Shown here piece after piece: positions 11,891 through 24,200 of a stretch of DNA of 64,000 nucleotides. The position numbers were made by a program, and so were the translations under genes. Location: the NCBI GenBank assembly GCA_008729055.1, contig SDUX01000001.1, positions 620,001 to 684,000 on the forward strand. The letters are read 5' to 3'. Position 1 is the first letter of the stretch, and each line of letters opens with the position of its first letter. The stretch comes from Pyropia haitanensis. Lineage: Eukaryota; Rhodophyta; Bangiophyceae; Bangiales; Bangiaceae. The notes under the pieces were generated by a model, which worked only from the letters and a program-made list of their open reading frames with translations, did not search any database and had not been told where the DNA came from.

Positions 11891-12174
11891 TCAGGCGTCC
11901 CCCCCTCCCCCCTCCCCCCCTCCCCCCTCCCCCCCCCCCCACCGTCTGGCGGGTGCGCGAGCAGGTCGGTGAGGTGCTGGCGAAGGCGCTCCTGCTCGAG
12001 CATATCCCGCCGCAGGTCGGCCTGGAGGGCGGTCAGCTCCGCGCGGAGGCGCGGGTGCTCCGCCGCCGCCGCGACGAGCGCCGCGTGGTGCGCGGCGGCC
12101 GCGGCCGCCGCGGCAGCCGAGGGGGGTCGATGGCCGGGAGGGGGGGCGGGCGCGCCACCGCCGCCGCCGGCATT

Positions 12175-12224
<50 letters not shown>

Positions 12225-15200
12225 TGGCGCCACCGCTGCCGCCGGGCGACGCGGCGCCCGACGTGGGCGGCGGCGTGGCCGCGGCGGCCGTGGCGCCCGG
12301 GCGGCCCGCGCCGCCGCCGCCACCGCCGTCGCCGCCACCACCGCCACCGGCAGCCGCACCCTGCTCCGCGGCGGCGGCGGCGGGCGCCCCACCGCCCCCC
12401 CCCCCCCCGGGGGGCGGCCGCAGCAGCGATGCGGACAGCGCAACCTGCGCGGCGGCGGCGCGCGCGAGCCGCTTGTGGGAAATGAGCATCCGCTGGACGA
12501 CCGTTTGCAACTGGTAGTGGAGGAGGAGCGCGCGCTCGTGGAGCTCTGCCTGCGCCGCCACCGCCGCGGTGCGGGCGGCCGCCAGGGGTGACGCCACCGC
12601 TGCCGCCGCCGCCGACGTGGCCGCCGCGTCCGCGGCGGCCGCGGCGGCCGCGGTGGCCGCGGCAGTGGGGGGAGGTGGGCGGTGGGAGGGCGGCGGGGAC
12701 GCGGCGGGCACGCCCGACTGCCTCTGCAAGGGTGACGAGGGCGAGTGCCGGGGGAGGGGGGCGGGGGGAGGCGCCCCGACCGCGCCCCCGCCCGCCGCGC
12801 TCCCGCCTGGAGAGGAACCGGTGGCGGCGGCGGCGGCGGCGGTGTGGGCGGCGGCGGCGGGCGCGCCGCCACTGGCCGGTGTGGCGGCCGCCGCCGCCGC
12901 CGCCGCGGCCTCGGCGGCAGCCGCCACCGCCGGGCCCACCCCGTTGCGCACGCGGCCGCGCGGCGACGCGGCCGGCGGCGGCGGCGGCGACGGCGGCGGC
13001 GGACCGGCCGGCCACTGGCCGCCGCCACCACCGCCGCCCACGTCGGCGCCCGCCGGGGCGGCCGCGCCGCGGGGCGGCCGCGGCGGCGCGTGGCTGGCGG
13101 TGCCAGACGCGGCGGCAGCGTCGGCGCCGACGCCACCGACGAGCGGCGCGGCAGCCGCGCGGCCCGGCCGGTCTGGCGGCTCTGTCGACGCCCGCCGCGG
13201 CCGCCGGCCGAGGGAACTCGACGACGCCCGCGGGCTGGGCGGCGGTAGGGACGCCCCGCCAGGGCCGCCGCAGCCGCCGCCGCCGCCGCCGCTGTCAATC
13301 GACGCGGCCCCGCCGGACGCCGCGGGGCCGTTGGATGGGGCGGGGCTGCCCCCCGGGAGCGCCGCACCCGCCGTGCCCCAGCTGCCGCCGTCGGCGTCGC
13401 CCGCCGACACGCCCGGCGCGCCGCCCCCACCGCCGCCACCGCCCCCACCGCCGCCCCCACCGCCGCCACCACCGCCGCCGCTGCGAGTGGCCAACCCCCA
13501 CGATTCCGACTCGTCCCCCCGGTCAGTATCGCCCGAGGTGCTCCCAGCGACGCCAGGCCCGCCCCCCGCCGGCACCCCCGCCGGCACCCCTCCGCCCCCC
13601 CCCGTCCCCCCGGCAACGCCCTTCTTGTCATCCGCCGCCGCACGCTCCCGCTTGAGGCTGTTGCGGTACTTTTGGAGGTGCGACTTGACGTGCTCCGTCG
13701 TCAGGCCGTCCACGTTCATGATCTGGAGGACCGTCTTTGGCACCGCCGACGGCAGGCCCACCGCGTTGATCGCGTTGATGAAGCGCTCGTGGAGCTCGGG
13801 CGTCCACACCAGCCGCTTCTTCACCTCGCCGCTGCTCGACGCGGAGCTCCCCCGCCGCCGACGGCCGCCGCTGCCGCCGCCACCGCTGCTGCCGCCGCCG
13901 CCGCTGCCGCCGCCGCCGCGGCCATCGCCACCGCCGCCACCACCACTGCCGGCCAGCACACCGCCAGCGACACCTGTGGACCCGCCGGCAGCGGCACCCC
14001 GGCCAGCACCCCCGGCCGCCGCCCCCGCGGCCGCCGACAGCCCCCCCCACTCCCCCCGGACGGAGGCAGCGGCGGGCGCGCGGCAAAGACCCCCCCACGG
14101 GCCGCGTCGGCCGCAGACGGCGACGTCGCCAATGGCGGCGCGGTAACGACGGACGGGATGCCGCCGCCGCGCAGGAGCGGCACGCTAGCTGGGGGGGGCA
14201 CGGGCGCGGTGGGCGCGGCAGCGACGGGCGCGCCGCCGCCGCCGCCAGCGCCCCCCCCCCGCGGCGCCACGGCCGCGCGCCCCCGGTCCGACGGCGGCAG
14301 CTGCAGGCGGCCGAGGACCGGGTGCTGGCGGAGTTTGGCAGGCGCCTGCACGGGCACCAGCACCGCCTCCCCGCCCTTCATCACCGTCACGGCCTTGAGG
14401 CCTGCCCCGTGGGGAGGGGTGGCTCCTGCCACGTCGCTGCCGCCGGCACCCTCCGAGGCGCTACCACCACCGCTGGTGCTACGGCTGTCCAACTGAGCGC
14501 CGCCGCCACCGCCGCCGCCGCCACCGCCGCCGCCGCCGACGCTACCACCACTGCCGCCGCCAGCCGGCCCGCGGAGGCGGTCCGCGGCCTGCCCCCCACC
14601 CCCGTCGCCCATCCCCAGTGCGTCCGCATCAAAGGCCGGGTACGCCGACCCCGTGACGTCACCAGGGAACACCCCGCCTGGCAGGGGGAACGCCGAGGCG
14701 CCCACCGCCGGCAGTCCCAGCCGCCCCGGCACCGGCTTCGCCTGCTGTGGCAACATCCACCCGTCCGGCGCACGCCCGTAATCCACCATCCCGCTCGACG
14801 CGACCGCCGCGCGCGCCGCCTCCACCGACTCGTCAATGATGGACGTTAGCCGGGGAGGGACGCTCGCGCCCGCCGTGCCAGCGCCGTTGCCCCCACCGCC
14901 GCTGACGCCGCCACCACCACCGCCACCGCCGCCGCCGCCACCACCACCGCCGCTGCCGGTGGATCCGCCGCTGCTGGCGGCGCCACCAACGCCCGCTCCC
15001 CCCCCACCCGGCGCCGCCCCCCCCCCCGACCCCGGCACGCCCTGCCGGTACAGCACGTGCTGCTGGAACATGAGCTGCTGCTGCTGCATCTGCAGGTGTA
15101 CCAGCAGCGCCGGAGACAGCGTTGGCGGCGGCGCCGGGTACACGCCCCCCGCCACGCCCCCGTCGGCAGGCAGCAGACCCCCACCCCCAGGCAAGGACGA

Positions 15201-15668
15201 ACCGTACCACGACAGGTCCCCGCCGGGGCCGGCACCCAGGCCCAGACCCGCGGTGGCGGCGGGCGTGGCGGAAAAGTCGGCAGGCAGCCGCGGGCGCTTA
15301 GCGGGCGGCGACACCGCCCAACTGGGAACCGACGCGCCCGCACCCGGGGACGACGACGGCGGGGCCGCGGCCGCCGCGGCCGCCCCCCCCCCCCCCCGCC
15401 CAGGCCAACGGCCGCCGCGCCCGCCCCCGCGCCCGCCCCCGCGCCCGCCCCCGCGCCCGCCCCCGCGCCCGCCCCCACGCCGAGGGGTCCCCCCGTGGCG
15501 CCGGCGGCGCCCAGTACGGCGCCGCCCGCCACGGTGCCCGGCCAGGCCAGCGACACCCCCCGAACGGTGGTCAGCCAGTCGGCCGGCAGCGGCGCGAACG
15601 GCTCCCCCGCCGACGTTGGCATGAGGGCGCCCATCGTCGCCGCGTCCAGGCCGGATACGCCGGGAAAC

Positions 15669-15703
<35 letters not shown>

Positions 15704-16622
15704 GCCAGCGGCCTCTGCAACCAACGCGGCCGTCGCGGCGGCAGACAGAGCGGCCGCCGCGGACGAGCCACCGTCGCCATCGCCGCCGCTGCCACCGCCG
15801 CCGCCGTCGCCTCCCCCGTCAGTGGTCGGCGGCTGTCCCCCCGCACCACCAGCGACACCGGCCGGCAGCGCCGACGGTGGCGGTGGTGGCGGTAGTGGTG
15901 GAGGTGGTGGCGGCGGTGGTGGTGGTGGCGGCGGCGGCGGTGGTGGTGGTGGCGGCGACAGGGCGGGCGCGAGCGGCTGCGATGCGGGCGGCGGCGGCGG
16001 CGCGCCCTCTGCCCAGTCGCCAGGCGACGGGGCGGGGGGCCATCCCGTGCTCCCCCCCCCCCTTCCCCTGGCGGCCGGCTGCCCAGGTCGCCGACGCTGC
16101 CCGACGACAGGGCGCCGCCAGCCGCTCCGCCTCCCCCCGCACCTCCACCCCCCCCGCGGGTGGCGTGCGCAGCGCCGGCGGCGGCGTGGTGCGGCCCGAC
16201 AGGGACGGCGACTGCCCCGGCATCAGCTGCACGTACTGCGTGTCTGGGGGATCACAAAAGAGCATGTCGTTCCACATTGCGTTGTTGTTCGCATCCCAGT
16301 CGGCTACGGCTGGGGAGCTGGGGGCGGGGGGCGTCGCCCCGCCGCCGTCGCCTGCACCGCCGCCGCCCCCATTGCCACCACCGCCGACGCTGCCGCCGCC
16401 ACTCCCGCCGCCGTCAGCGCCACCGCCCACCCCCCTATCAGGGGTGCGATTCCCAGCCGCCGTCGCCGCGGCCGCCGCCGCCGCCGCCGCCGCCCCCCCG
16501 CCGCCGTCGGTGCGGGCCGCGGTGGCGGCCGCGGCAAGCCGCGCGTGCCGCTGCCGCGGCGACGGCGGCGGCGTGGTGCGGGGGACGTTGGGGTACACCG
16601 TCGACAGCTTGACATCGTCCAT
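11891..16622 (-). CDS. very large GARP (Myb-like SHLQKY) transcription factor, frame-broken
   Basis: A DNA-binding transcription factor of the GARP class (PHR, LUX and type-B ARR relatives in plants). The core domain lies at about 13,640-13,830: KKRLVWTPELHERFINAI, VPKTVLQIMNVDGLT, HVKSHLQKYR. Downstream are two helical segments, AELHERALLLHYQLQTVVQR (about 12,470-12,560) and RLRAELTALQADLRRDMLEQ (about 11,970-12,050), which resemble the MYB-CC LHEQL coiled coil. The N-terminal half starts at the ATG at 16,622 (MDDVKLSTVYPNVPRT), with WNDMLFCDPPDTQYVQLMPG, ADWLTTVRGVSLAWPG and an NLS-like PPAKRPRLP. These pieces are in different frames joined at C/G runs (about 15,387-15,398 and 14,041-14,056, among others), so I read them as one gene of roughly 1,580 residues. 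The separate-gene alternative is not excluded. The C terminus is uncertain: one frame stops at 11,891. Which GARP subfamily it belongs to cannot be decided by eye. Confidence 0.6.
15414..15480 (-). repeat. 12-bp tandem repeat coding for Gly-Ala
   Basis: Five near-perfect copies of the 12-mer CGCCCGCCCCCG on the + strand, inside the N-terminal half of the GARP gene. In the open frame they encode an alternating Gly-Ala run; read in another frame they give Arg/Pro. The purine strand can form a G-quadruplex. Confidence 0.7.
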
Positions 16623-17400
16623 GCCGGCTCAGCGACGGCTCGGCTCCCGTCAACGTCCAGCCAAAACCGCAGCGGCGGTGGCAGCCCGTGTCGTGGCCAC
16701 ACAGACAAAGGTGGCGGCGCGGGCGGGCTGCGCCTGGGGGGGGATGACAACGGCGGCGGTGGCCGCGGTGCCACCCCCCCCCTCCCGACCGCCCCGAGAC
16801 GCCGCCCGCGTCGTGGGCCGCCGCGTCCCCCCCCACCCAGGTGGCGTGCGTGCGGGCGGGGCAGTGGTGGCGGTGGCATGCCACGCCCCGGCCAACCCCC
16901 GTCACCCTCTCCTCCTCCGCCACCACCGCCGCCGTTGCCTTGCACCCCCCCCTGTCCCCCCCCCCCCCCCCCCCGCGCCAGCGCTGCCTCAGTCGACCGC
17001 CGACGCGACCGGCCGCGCCGCCGCCGTCGTCCGCGCCGTCCTCGCCCCGCGCCCGCGACCGCGCCCGCCGACCGCGACCGTTGCCCCGCGCGCCCGCCGA
17101 CCGCGGCCAACCGCGCCGCCCGCCCGCCCCCCCGCGCCGCCCGCCCGCGGCGGCGGCGGCGGCGGCCAACGGCGCCGCGACGCGCTCGGGAGCGTGACGC
17201 GCGGCGGCTATGGATGCGCGTGCGATGGGTGGGGGGGGGGGGGGGGGAGAGGGGGGAGAGGCGGGAGCGGGAGCGGGAGCGCGGGCCCGCCCCGCACAGA
17301 TCCGCGGGGGGGGTGGGGCGGGCGGGCGGTGGTGCAGCGGCGGTCCACGGTCGTGGCCCACCGCACGTGCGCGTAGCAGCGGCGTGTCGAGCTGGGCGTC
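16623..17400. other. GC-rich upstream flank of the GARP gene
   Basis: GC-rich, with C and G runs at about 16,950-16,975 and 17,229-17,247. Open frames on both strands give only Arg/Pro/Ala-rich sequence. I see no gene; it is probably leader and promoter of the minus-strand GARP gene. Confidence 0.4.
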
Positions 17401-18060
17401 GCCCTGCCACGTGCCCTGCCAGGGAATCTTTTCACAGAAAGATTCCGTGCGGGTGAGGGGGGGGCAGCATGGAGGCGGCGGATTGGTCGTCGTTGGCCCG
17501 CACGCGGACTGCCTTGCACGTGATTGGAAAATTTACGAAATGAAAGCGACATCTGATCAGTCTTGGAGCGCTCACGGGGCCCCAGCAGGGGGTGCGTTGG
17601 AGACTTAAAGCGATCTGCCATCATAATTGACTGAGCTCGAGATGGATGACGTGGCTGTCTGCTTGGCTATTGGCTGGTAGCCCGTTTATGGGTCTATTGG
17701 GACCGCCAAAGCTGTGTCCAGCTTTCCACGGCTCCTCATCCAATGGAGTCGGGGGTGATGCACACTTACGTAGTGACATTATTAATGCACTGAGTAGTGC
17801 CTTCCTCAAATTGTGTCAGCCGGCTTCCGTATTTACCATTCCATTGCTATGAGACAATTATCAGTCTGGAGCTTCAGCGTGTCTCTGCGCTTCGCGGGCT
17901 ACGAGTGACCCATCTGGTCACCTGGACGCTTTGTGCTTGCTCCAAGCACACGTCGCTTCGCACTGGTCTCGCAAATAGACGCATGGGCCGCTAGTATGCG
18001 TCTCCGAACGCGGTCTGGGCCTCCCTCAGAGCACTGCGGGTGCTTGTTCTTTGCAGCACG
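17401..18060. other. lower-GC intergenic island with two hairpins
   Basis: The lowest-GC part of the first 25 kb, with normal A/T content (for example GACATTATTAATGCACTGAG and CAATTATCAGTCTGGAGC). Only short open frames are present, none with a recognisable domain. Two perfect inverted repeats sit close together: GTGACC-CATCT-GGTCAC (17,905-17,921) and TGTGCTTG-CTC-CAAGCACA (17,932-17,950). They could be a structured RNA or protein-binding sites, but may be chance. Confidence 0.35.
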
Positions 18061-20925
18061 GCACGTCGCACACAGCGGTGCACGCCAAAGCCGCCGCGCT
18101 GCCGCACCCACTGCCACCGCTGCCGCCTTGAGCGCAGCAAGCGCACGCCCAGCCCTTGAATCCCGGTCGGCGGTGCCCCTCTCTGTGTACAGACCAGCGT
18201 CTCATCGCCGCCACAAACGGGGGAGCGGGGGGGGTGGTGACGCCATAGCGGCGGCAAGGGTGGGGGTGGACGGGGGACCGCTTCCCTCTCCTATCGTCCA
18301 TGTACCCCCACTCGTCCCCCTCCGTCCTCAGTGGGGGGCGCACCGTGGCTGCCACCGCCGTCGCCGCCGTTGCCGCCGCACCACCGCGGCCGCGGTGGCG
18401 ACCGTCGCGCGAGCGGCAGCCCGTCTGTCGGGTGGAGTACGAGCCGCGACGGCGACGGGCGGCGCATCGGCCGCGTCGGCGGCGGCAACGACCAACGCGC
18501 GGCTGCCACGGCGGCTGGGACGGCGGCCACCCCGCACGGGCAGCGTGCCCGCCGGCTGCCCGCGCCACAGCCGCGGCGGTGACCCGTGCCCGCGGCCGTG
18601 GCGGGGACGCCGCGCCGGACCGCTGGCGTCACGACAGCCGCGGACGATGCCGCCACGCCGGCCTGTGCCGCGGGCGGCCACCCGTGGCTAGCAGCGGCGG
18701 CGGCAGCGGCGGCGGCGGTGGCGGCGGCGGCGGGTGTGGCGGCCGAGGCTCCAGGCGCCCCCCCCCCCCCCAGTTGCCGCGGTGCTACCGAGCACGGGGT
18801 TGGCGGCCCCACCGTCTTGGAGCCACCCCGGCGTCCAGCCGTACAGAGTACCACTGGGGATGTGGGGGAGGACACAGACGATCCAAGCGCAGGCGCCGCC
18901 CCGCCGTGCAGACGCTCCCAGGCGGCACGGTTTCGCGGCGCGGCCGACGCGCCGGCCGCCGCCGCCCGGCCGCCGCGGCGCGTCTCGTTGGCGCGGCGGC
19001 TCTGCCTGCCCCCCCCATCCCTCCTCCCACTGGCGGACCCATCGCGGCTGACAGTCGCGAGGGCGCGCGGCAACGATCGTGCGGGCGGGTGACGTCAACG
19101 AGACGCGAGCAGACCCGCTGGCCGCCCGCCTCGCGGCGGTTGGATCGCGCTGGCCGTGTCGGCCGCCGCGGCCGCGGCGGTGACGTGCGGCCGCCGAGCC
19201 GCGGGTGCGGCCGCGGTCCCCCCGTCGCGGCCGGCGCGCCGCGTTGGCCGCGACGCCCCCACCCCGTCGACGGCCTGCTCGTCGCGGCGCGGACGGAACA
19301 GCCGCCGGGGCCGCCCGGCCGCCGCGTCTGGCAGGTCCGCCCCGATCGAGCGGCCCACACGCAACCGTGATTTGTGCGTGTGTGGCCGGGGAAGCGGCGG
19401 GGGGGGGGGGGGGGGAAGGTGGGGACAGGTGGCGTGGCCGCCGCGCCGCCCGCAGGCGCGGCCCGCCGCCCGCGCGCTTGCAGTGTCGTCTACGTACTCT
19501 CCACTGCCGACGCCCCCCCCCCCCGCCGGCAACGGCCAGCGTCTGCGGATTCAAACGCACAAAAAAAAAACAAAAAAAAACACGCAAACAAAACGAGAAG
19601 GCAGCGGGAAGCGGCCCAACACGGCTGCGGTCACGCCACCAATGGCGCTGCCGCCGCCGTCGGCGGCGGCGGCGGCGGCGCGCGGACAGCGGCCGCGGCG
19701 GCGGCGGCCAGACAGATCCGCCCCGCGGGCCGGCGGTCCCCGCGTCCTGGCGCGGCCACCACCGACGCGGCTGCCGCCGCCGCGGCCTTGACACCCTCGC
19801 CGCTCGCTGCGCGAGCCACGCGTTGGGACACCCCCCCCCCCCCCCCCCCCCTCCCCCCCTCCACCCCCTCCCCCTCCACCCCCCCGCTCACGCAGGCCGC
19901 GCTCCCCACCCCCGCCGCCCCTGCCGGCGTGGGTGCCCGATTCGCCCCCCGCCTCGTCGGGGCGGCCCCAAACCGGCGACCGCCGCGTGTGGGTGGTGGG
20001 CACGGCTGCGTGTGGTTTGGTGCGACGAGGGCGGTGGGGGGGGGTGTGTGTAGCGGATGCGCACCCGCGTCCATGTGCGCGGCGCGCGCGCCCATGGCAA
20101 CGACGCCCCCCCGGCCCCCCCCGCCGCGCGGTGCCGGATGAGTCCCCCGCCGCGCACCCCCAAACCCTCCCGCCCCCCACCCGCGCGCGCTCCCACCCCC
20201 CCCACCTTTGCCGCCCGCCCGCACCCCGCCGCCGCGGTGTCCAACCTCCTCCCCCCCCCCCCCCCCCCCTCCTCCCACGCTCACGTGCGTGTGGGTGCCT
20301 GCCCGGCCGCCGCGGGTCGTCCCCGCGCACGCCGCCCCGCCGCGGCGGCGGTCGTCCCGTGGGGCGCCGACCGGCTGGCGGCGGCCGCCGCGGCGGCGCC
20401 CGCGGCCGCCGCCGCGGTGGCCGCCACCGCCGCCCGCGTGCACGGCCTCGCTGCGGGGCGGCGTGCCGCGGCCGTCTGTGGTGGGCTGGGGGGGCGGGGG
20501 GGTGCCCCGCTTGGAGCCGCGCCGCGGCCCGTCGCGGGCCCACGCAGTCTCGTCGCGGCCTCCTTTTGGCGTGCGCCGGAGCTGCTGTGGTCACACCGTC
20601 TGGGGGGTAGCCGCCTGGGCGGGGGGGCGGACGGGGGGTGCTCTGAGCGGGCAGCGCCCGCGCCACTGCTGTGGGTCTCCCGGCGGCTCACGCGGTGCCC
20701 GGCGGCGACGGCGGCGGCGGTTGCGGTACTGGCGGCCGCCCGCGGCTGCTCCGGCCCCCCCTACCCCACCTCCTCTCCACCCAACCACCCCGTACCCCAA
20801 TCGGTTTCCACCCTCCGCTCTCCCCCCCCCCTTCCCTTTTTCACCTCCCTCATCACCTCTCCCATACCACATTGACCCCCGGTCCCGCCTCCTTTCCCCT
20901 TCCCCCCCCCCCCCGCGCGGTTACC
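18061..20925. other. GC-rich low-complexity stretch, no supported gene
   Basis: Mostly CGG/CCG-rich DNA. An A-rich patch lies at about 19,558-19,600 (AAAAAAAAAACAAAAAAAAA) and a C/T-rich run at about 19,830-19,880 and 20,750-20,920, the latter leading into the next gene's start. Open frames such as 18,586-19,092 (+) and 18,291-19,073 (-) have some mixed composition (for example GDVGEDTDDPSAG), but no domain or splice structure that I can defend. Confidence 0.4.
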
Positions 20926-21440
20926 ATGGACACCAAGCACCAAGACACCCTCTCCTTCCGCTCCCTCACCGCCCTCCTCCGGCGCCCCCCCCCCCCCCCC
21001 CCCCCACGCGCCAGCGGCGACCCCACCCCCACCGCCCACCGCATGACATCCGCGGCGGCCGTCGCGGCACGCCGCGCGGAAGAGGCGGCCGCCGCGGCGG
21101 GCGTGCCGCCGCCGCCGCCGCCGCTGCCTCCGGCGGTGGCCACCGCGGCCGGCGGCGGCGGCGGGCTGCCGCTGCCGACGCGGCCGCCGCCGCCACGGGC
21201 GGCGCCAGACGAGGGTGCCACCGGCCGGGTGGCCGCGCGTGGCGGGGGCGCCGACGCCGCCGCGGTCGCCGCGGCCGCGGCGGTCCCGCCGGTGCGTCGG
21301 AGCCACGGGTCGCTGGCGCCGGCGGCGGCGTCGGCGGCGGTGTCGGCGGGCTCGCCAGCGTCGTCGGGGGCGGCGACCCCGCGGGAGGGGGGGGGCGCCC
21401 GCGGCGGCAGCACGGCGGCGACGGCGGTGGCGGTGGCGGC

Positions 21441-21474
<34 letters not shown>

Positions 21475-21951
21475 GGGATGGTGGCGGCGGCGGCGGCGGC
21501 GGCGGTGGGGACGGTGGTGGTGACGGCGGGCCGCCAGCCGCGGACCAGATGCGCCGCTCCATCACGACGCCCGGCACGCGGTGGCGGCGTTCCCCTCCGG
21601 CGGCGGCGGCCGCCGCGGCGGCGGCTGTGCAGCCGTCTGCGGCGGGCGCGGCGTTGCCCGCGGTGGTGGCGGGTGCGCCGGCCACCTCTGAGAAGCGGCG
21701 GCGGCTGCCGCGGCGGTCGACGCCGGCCGACGCGGCGCGCGTGCAGCTCGCCTCCTCCCCGCCCCCCACCGCCGTCGCCGCGTCCGCGACGGCCGCTGCT
21801 GCTGCCGCCGCCGCCGCCGCCGCCGACGTTGCAACGTCACCCCGCTCCCTGTCCGTCTTGCCCAGCCGCGTGTCGGTGGCGGGTGCCGCGGCGGCGGCGG
21901 CGGTCGCCGCCGCCGCGCGCCGTGGCTCGCTGGACGTGCCCAAACGGCCTC

Positions 21952-21997
<46 letters not shown>

Positions 21998-22488
21998 CGG
22001 TGGCGGCGGCGGGCGGCCCTTCCCCTACCCCCCCCCCCCGACCTGACCGTCCACCCGTACGACCCGTCCGTCCGCTGGACCGACGACCTGTGGGTGGTTG
22101 GCCACAACGCGGTGCGGCTGGAGCTGGCCGACCTCTACCACACCATGCTCGCCGCCCTCACCGCGCGGCACCCCCCGCGCGCGCCGACGCCCGCCTCCCC
22201 CACCTTTCGGGCCTGGTGGGACACGTTTTACGACCTCGTCACCGCGGAGCTGGACCTCGCCGAGTCGGTCTTGTTTACCTACCTCGAGGCGCAGGACATC
22301 CCGTTGCCGCCGGCGCTGGCGCCGCCAGCACGCGCCGCGCTGCGGGCGGCGGTGGCCGCCGCCCGTAAACGGGTGGTGTGGGCGGCAACGGTGGGGGACT
22401 TGGTCGCGGGCGTTGCCGCGTTTGCCACGCCCCTGCTCGCCTGGTTTGCGACCGTTGAGGGGCGGCGTGCCGGCGGCGGCAGCAGCGA

Positions 22489-22519
<31 letters not shown>

Positions 22520-22956
22520 GGCGGTGGTGGGGGGGGGGCGGGGTGCTGGGGGAGGCGGCACCGCCTGGGGCGGGGGGTGGTGCCGCCGCCGCTGATGGCG
22601 CCGCGGTCGCCGCGCCGCCGCCGCTGTCGCCGCCGCGGGGCGCGGGCCTCGCCGACGCTGTCGACGCGGCGGCGGTGGGCCTTGGCGGCGTTGCCGAGGC
22701 GCGCGCCGCGCTGCTCGCGGCGGTCGTTGCCCGCCGCCGCGCGCGGCGGCTGGTGGATGTGGTGTTGGTGGGGCGGGGGGCGGGGCCCGCCGCGAGGGGG
22801 GCGTGGGAGCGCCGCCATGTGGGGCGGCTGGGGGGGGGGTGGGGCGCCGCCGGCTGCGGGCGGAGCGGGGCGGGTTGGTCGCGCGGTTTGTGGCGTCGGT
22901 GGGGGAGGGGGGGGGGGGGGGGGGGGCGGGGGGGGAAGATGGCCCCGCTGTGGTGA
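20926..22956 (+). CDS. hemerythrin-like (HHE fold) protein with long disordered N terminus, frame-broken
   Basis: A four-helix hemerythrin-like protein; its exact role is unknown. The ATG at 20,926 (MDTKHQDTLSFRSLTALLRR) follows a pyrimidine-rich leader. About 350 residues of Ala/Pro/Gly/Ser-rich sequence follow, with basic patches such as SEKRRRLPRR. The structured region begins near 22,040: WTDDLWVVGHNAVRLELADL, then FRAWWDTFYDLVTAELDLAE, SVLFTYLEAQDIPLP, and KRVVWAATVGDLVAGVAAFA. This matches the helix order of HHE-type hemerythrin-like proteins (HNAIR-type first helix, W-x-x-F and LF-x-x-L-E in the second). However, the usual His before the ELF(P) segment is replaced by Ala/Glu residues, so metal binding is doubtful. 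Further helices continue in a third frame (ARAALLAAVVARRRARRLVD, AWERRHVG). Frame joins are at the G run near 21,387, the C run at 22,028-22,039 and G/GGC runs near 22,535 and 22,830. The stop used here, at 22,954-22,956, is tentative. Total is roughly 670 residues. Confidence 0.5.
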
Positions 22957-23388
22957 CTCTCACTCGAAAAGACGCGAACGGTGCGATGGAAATGAGGGCG
23001 GGGGGGCGGGCGGGGCGGGTAGGGAGACACAGGCCGCGGGGGTGCGGACGCACCGCTGTGGCACGTTGTTCCGACGCGGGTGGGCGAGCCGCGGCGGCGG
23101 GGTGGCCCCCGCGGCGCGCGGCGGCGTCGGTCACGGCGGGCGACGGCGACGGAAAACGCCACCCATTCCGCGCCAGCCCCCCTGCCGGCGCCGCCGCTCT
23201 CCACCAAGAGAGGGCAACGCCACCGCAGGGTGCGGCGGCAAACCCGTTGCCATCGCCCCCCCCACCACCTCTGGTCGGTCCCACCCACTCTGGGCCGGCG
23301 GGCAGCAGCGGCAGCGGTTGGGTTCCTTGGCTCGGGCGACTGGCCGCTCCCCCCACCCCCCCCCCCCCCTCCCCCCTTCCCACGGCTG
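22957..23388. other. convergent intergenic region
   Basis: The 3' ends of the hemerythrin-like gene (+) and RPC5 (-) face each other here. The only lower-GC patch is at about 22,952-22,996 (TGACTCTCACTCGAAAAGACG). The rest is mixed GC-rich DNA with no domain in any frame. Confidence 0.4.
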
Positions 23389-24164
23389 TCACAGGGCCCC
23401 CCCCGCGGCCGCCCGCGCCGCGGCCGCCTTCTTCTTCAGCACCCCCCTCGCCGACGCGACGCGCTTCTCCCACGCCGCCCGGTGCGCCGCGGCCAGCCGC
23501 GGGTGCCCCGCCGCAAACGCGGTGCCGTCTGGCACCTTGAACACCCACCCCACCCGCCGCTCCCGGGTCGCCACCTCTGCCAGCCACCCCTCAATCGCGG
23601 CGGCGCCCACCACCGCCAGCCCGTCGGCGGCGGCGGTGACCGCCGCGGTCACGTCCGCCGCCGCGACGGTGCGGGCGGTGAGGAAGGCGCCGAGGACGAC
23701 CGCCCGCGCCGCCGCGGCGGTCGATGAGAGCGGCGCGCCGCCCGGGCCCGCCGTCCGCGCGCGCGCCACCCAGCAGCCGCGCAGGTGGAGCGCCGCGTCG
23801 CCGGCCGCGTCGGCGAGCGCCGCCGCCGCCGCGGCGGAGGGGGACGCGCCGAGGATGGTGCGGGAGAGGGCGCTGTGCTCGACCAGCCGCGCGCGGGCAA
23901 CGACGTGGCGGATGGCGGCGCCGAGGGGGAGGCGCAGCAGCTCGCGGCGCGCCAGGGGGGGGGCGCCGGGCGACACCGCCGCCGCCGCGGCGGCCGCCGC
24001 CGACGCGGACGCGGCGGCGGCGGTGGGCGGGGTGGCGGCCGCGGCGGCCGCGGCGGCGGCGGCGGTGCCGGCGGCGGGCGGGCCCGCCGCCGCGTCGGTG
24101 AGGCGGAAGCGGCCCGCCCAGACGGCGGGCGCCTCGAGCGCGACGGCCGGCACGGCGTCGGCGT

Positions 24165-24200
<36 letters not shown>

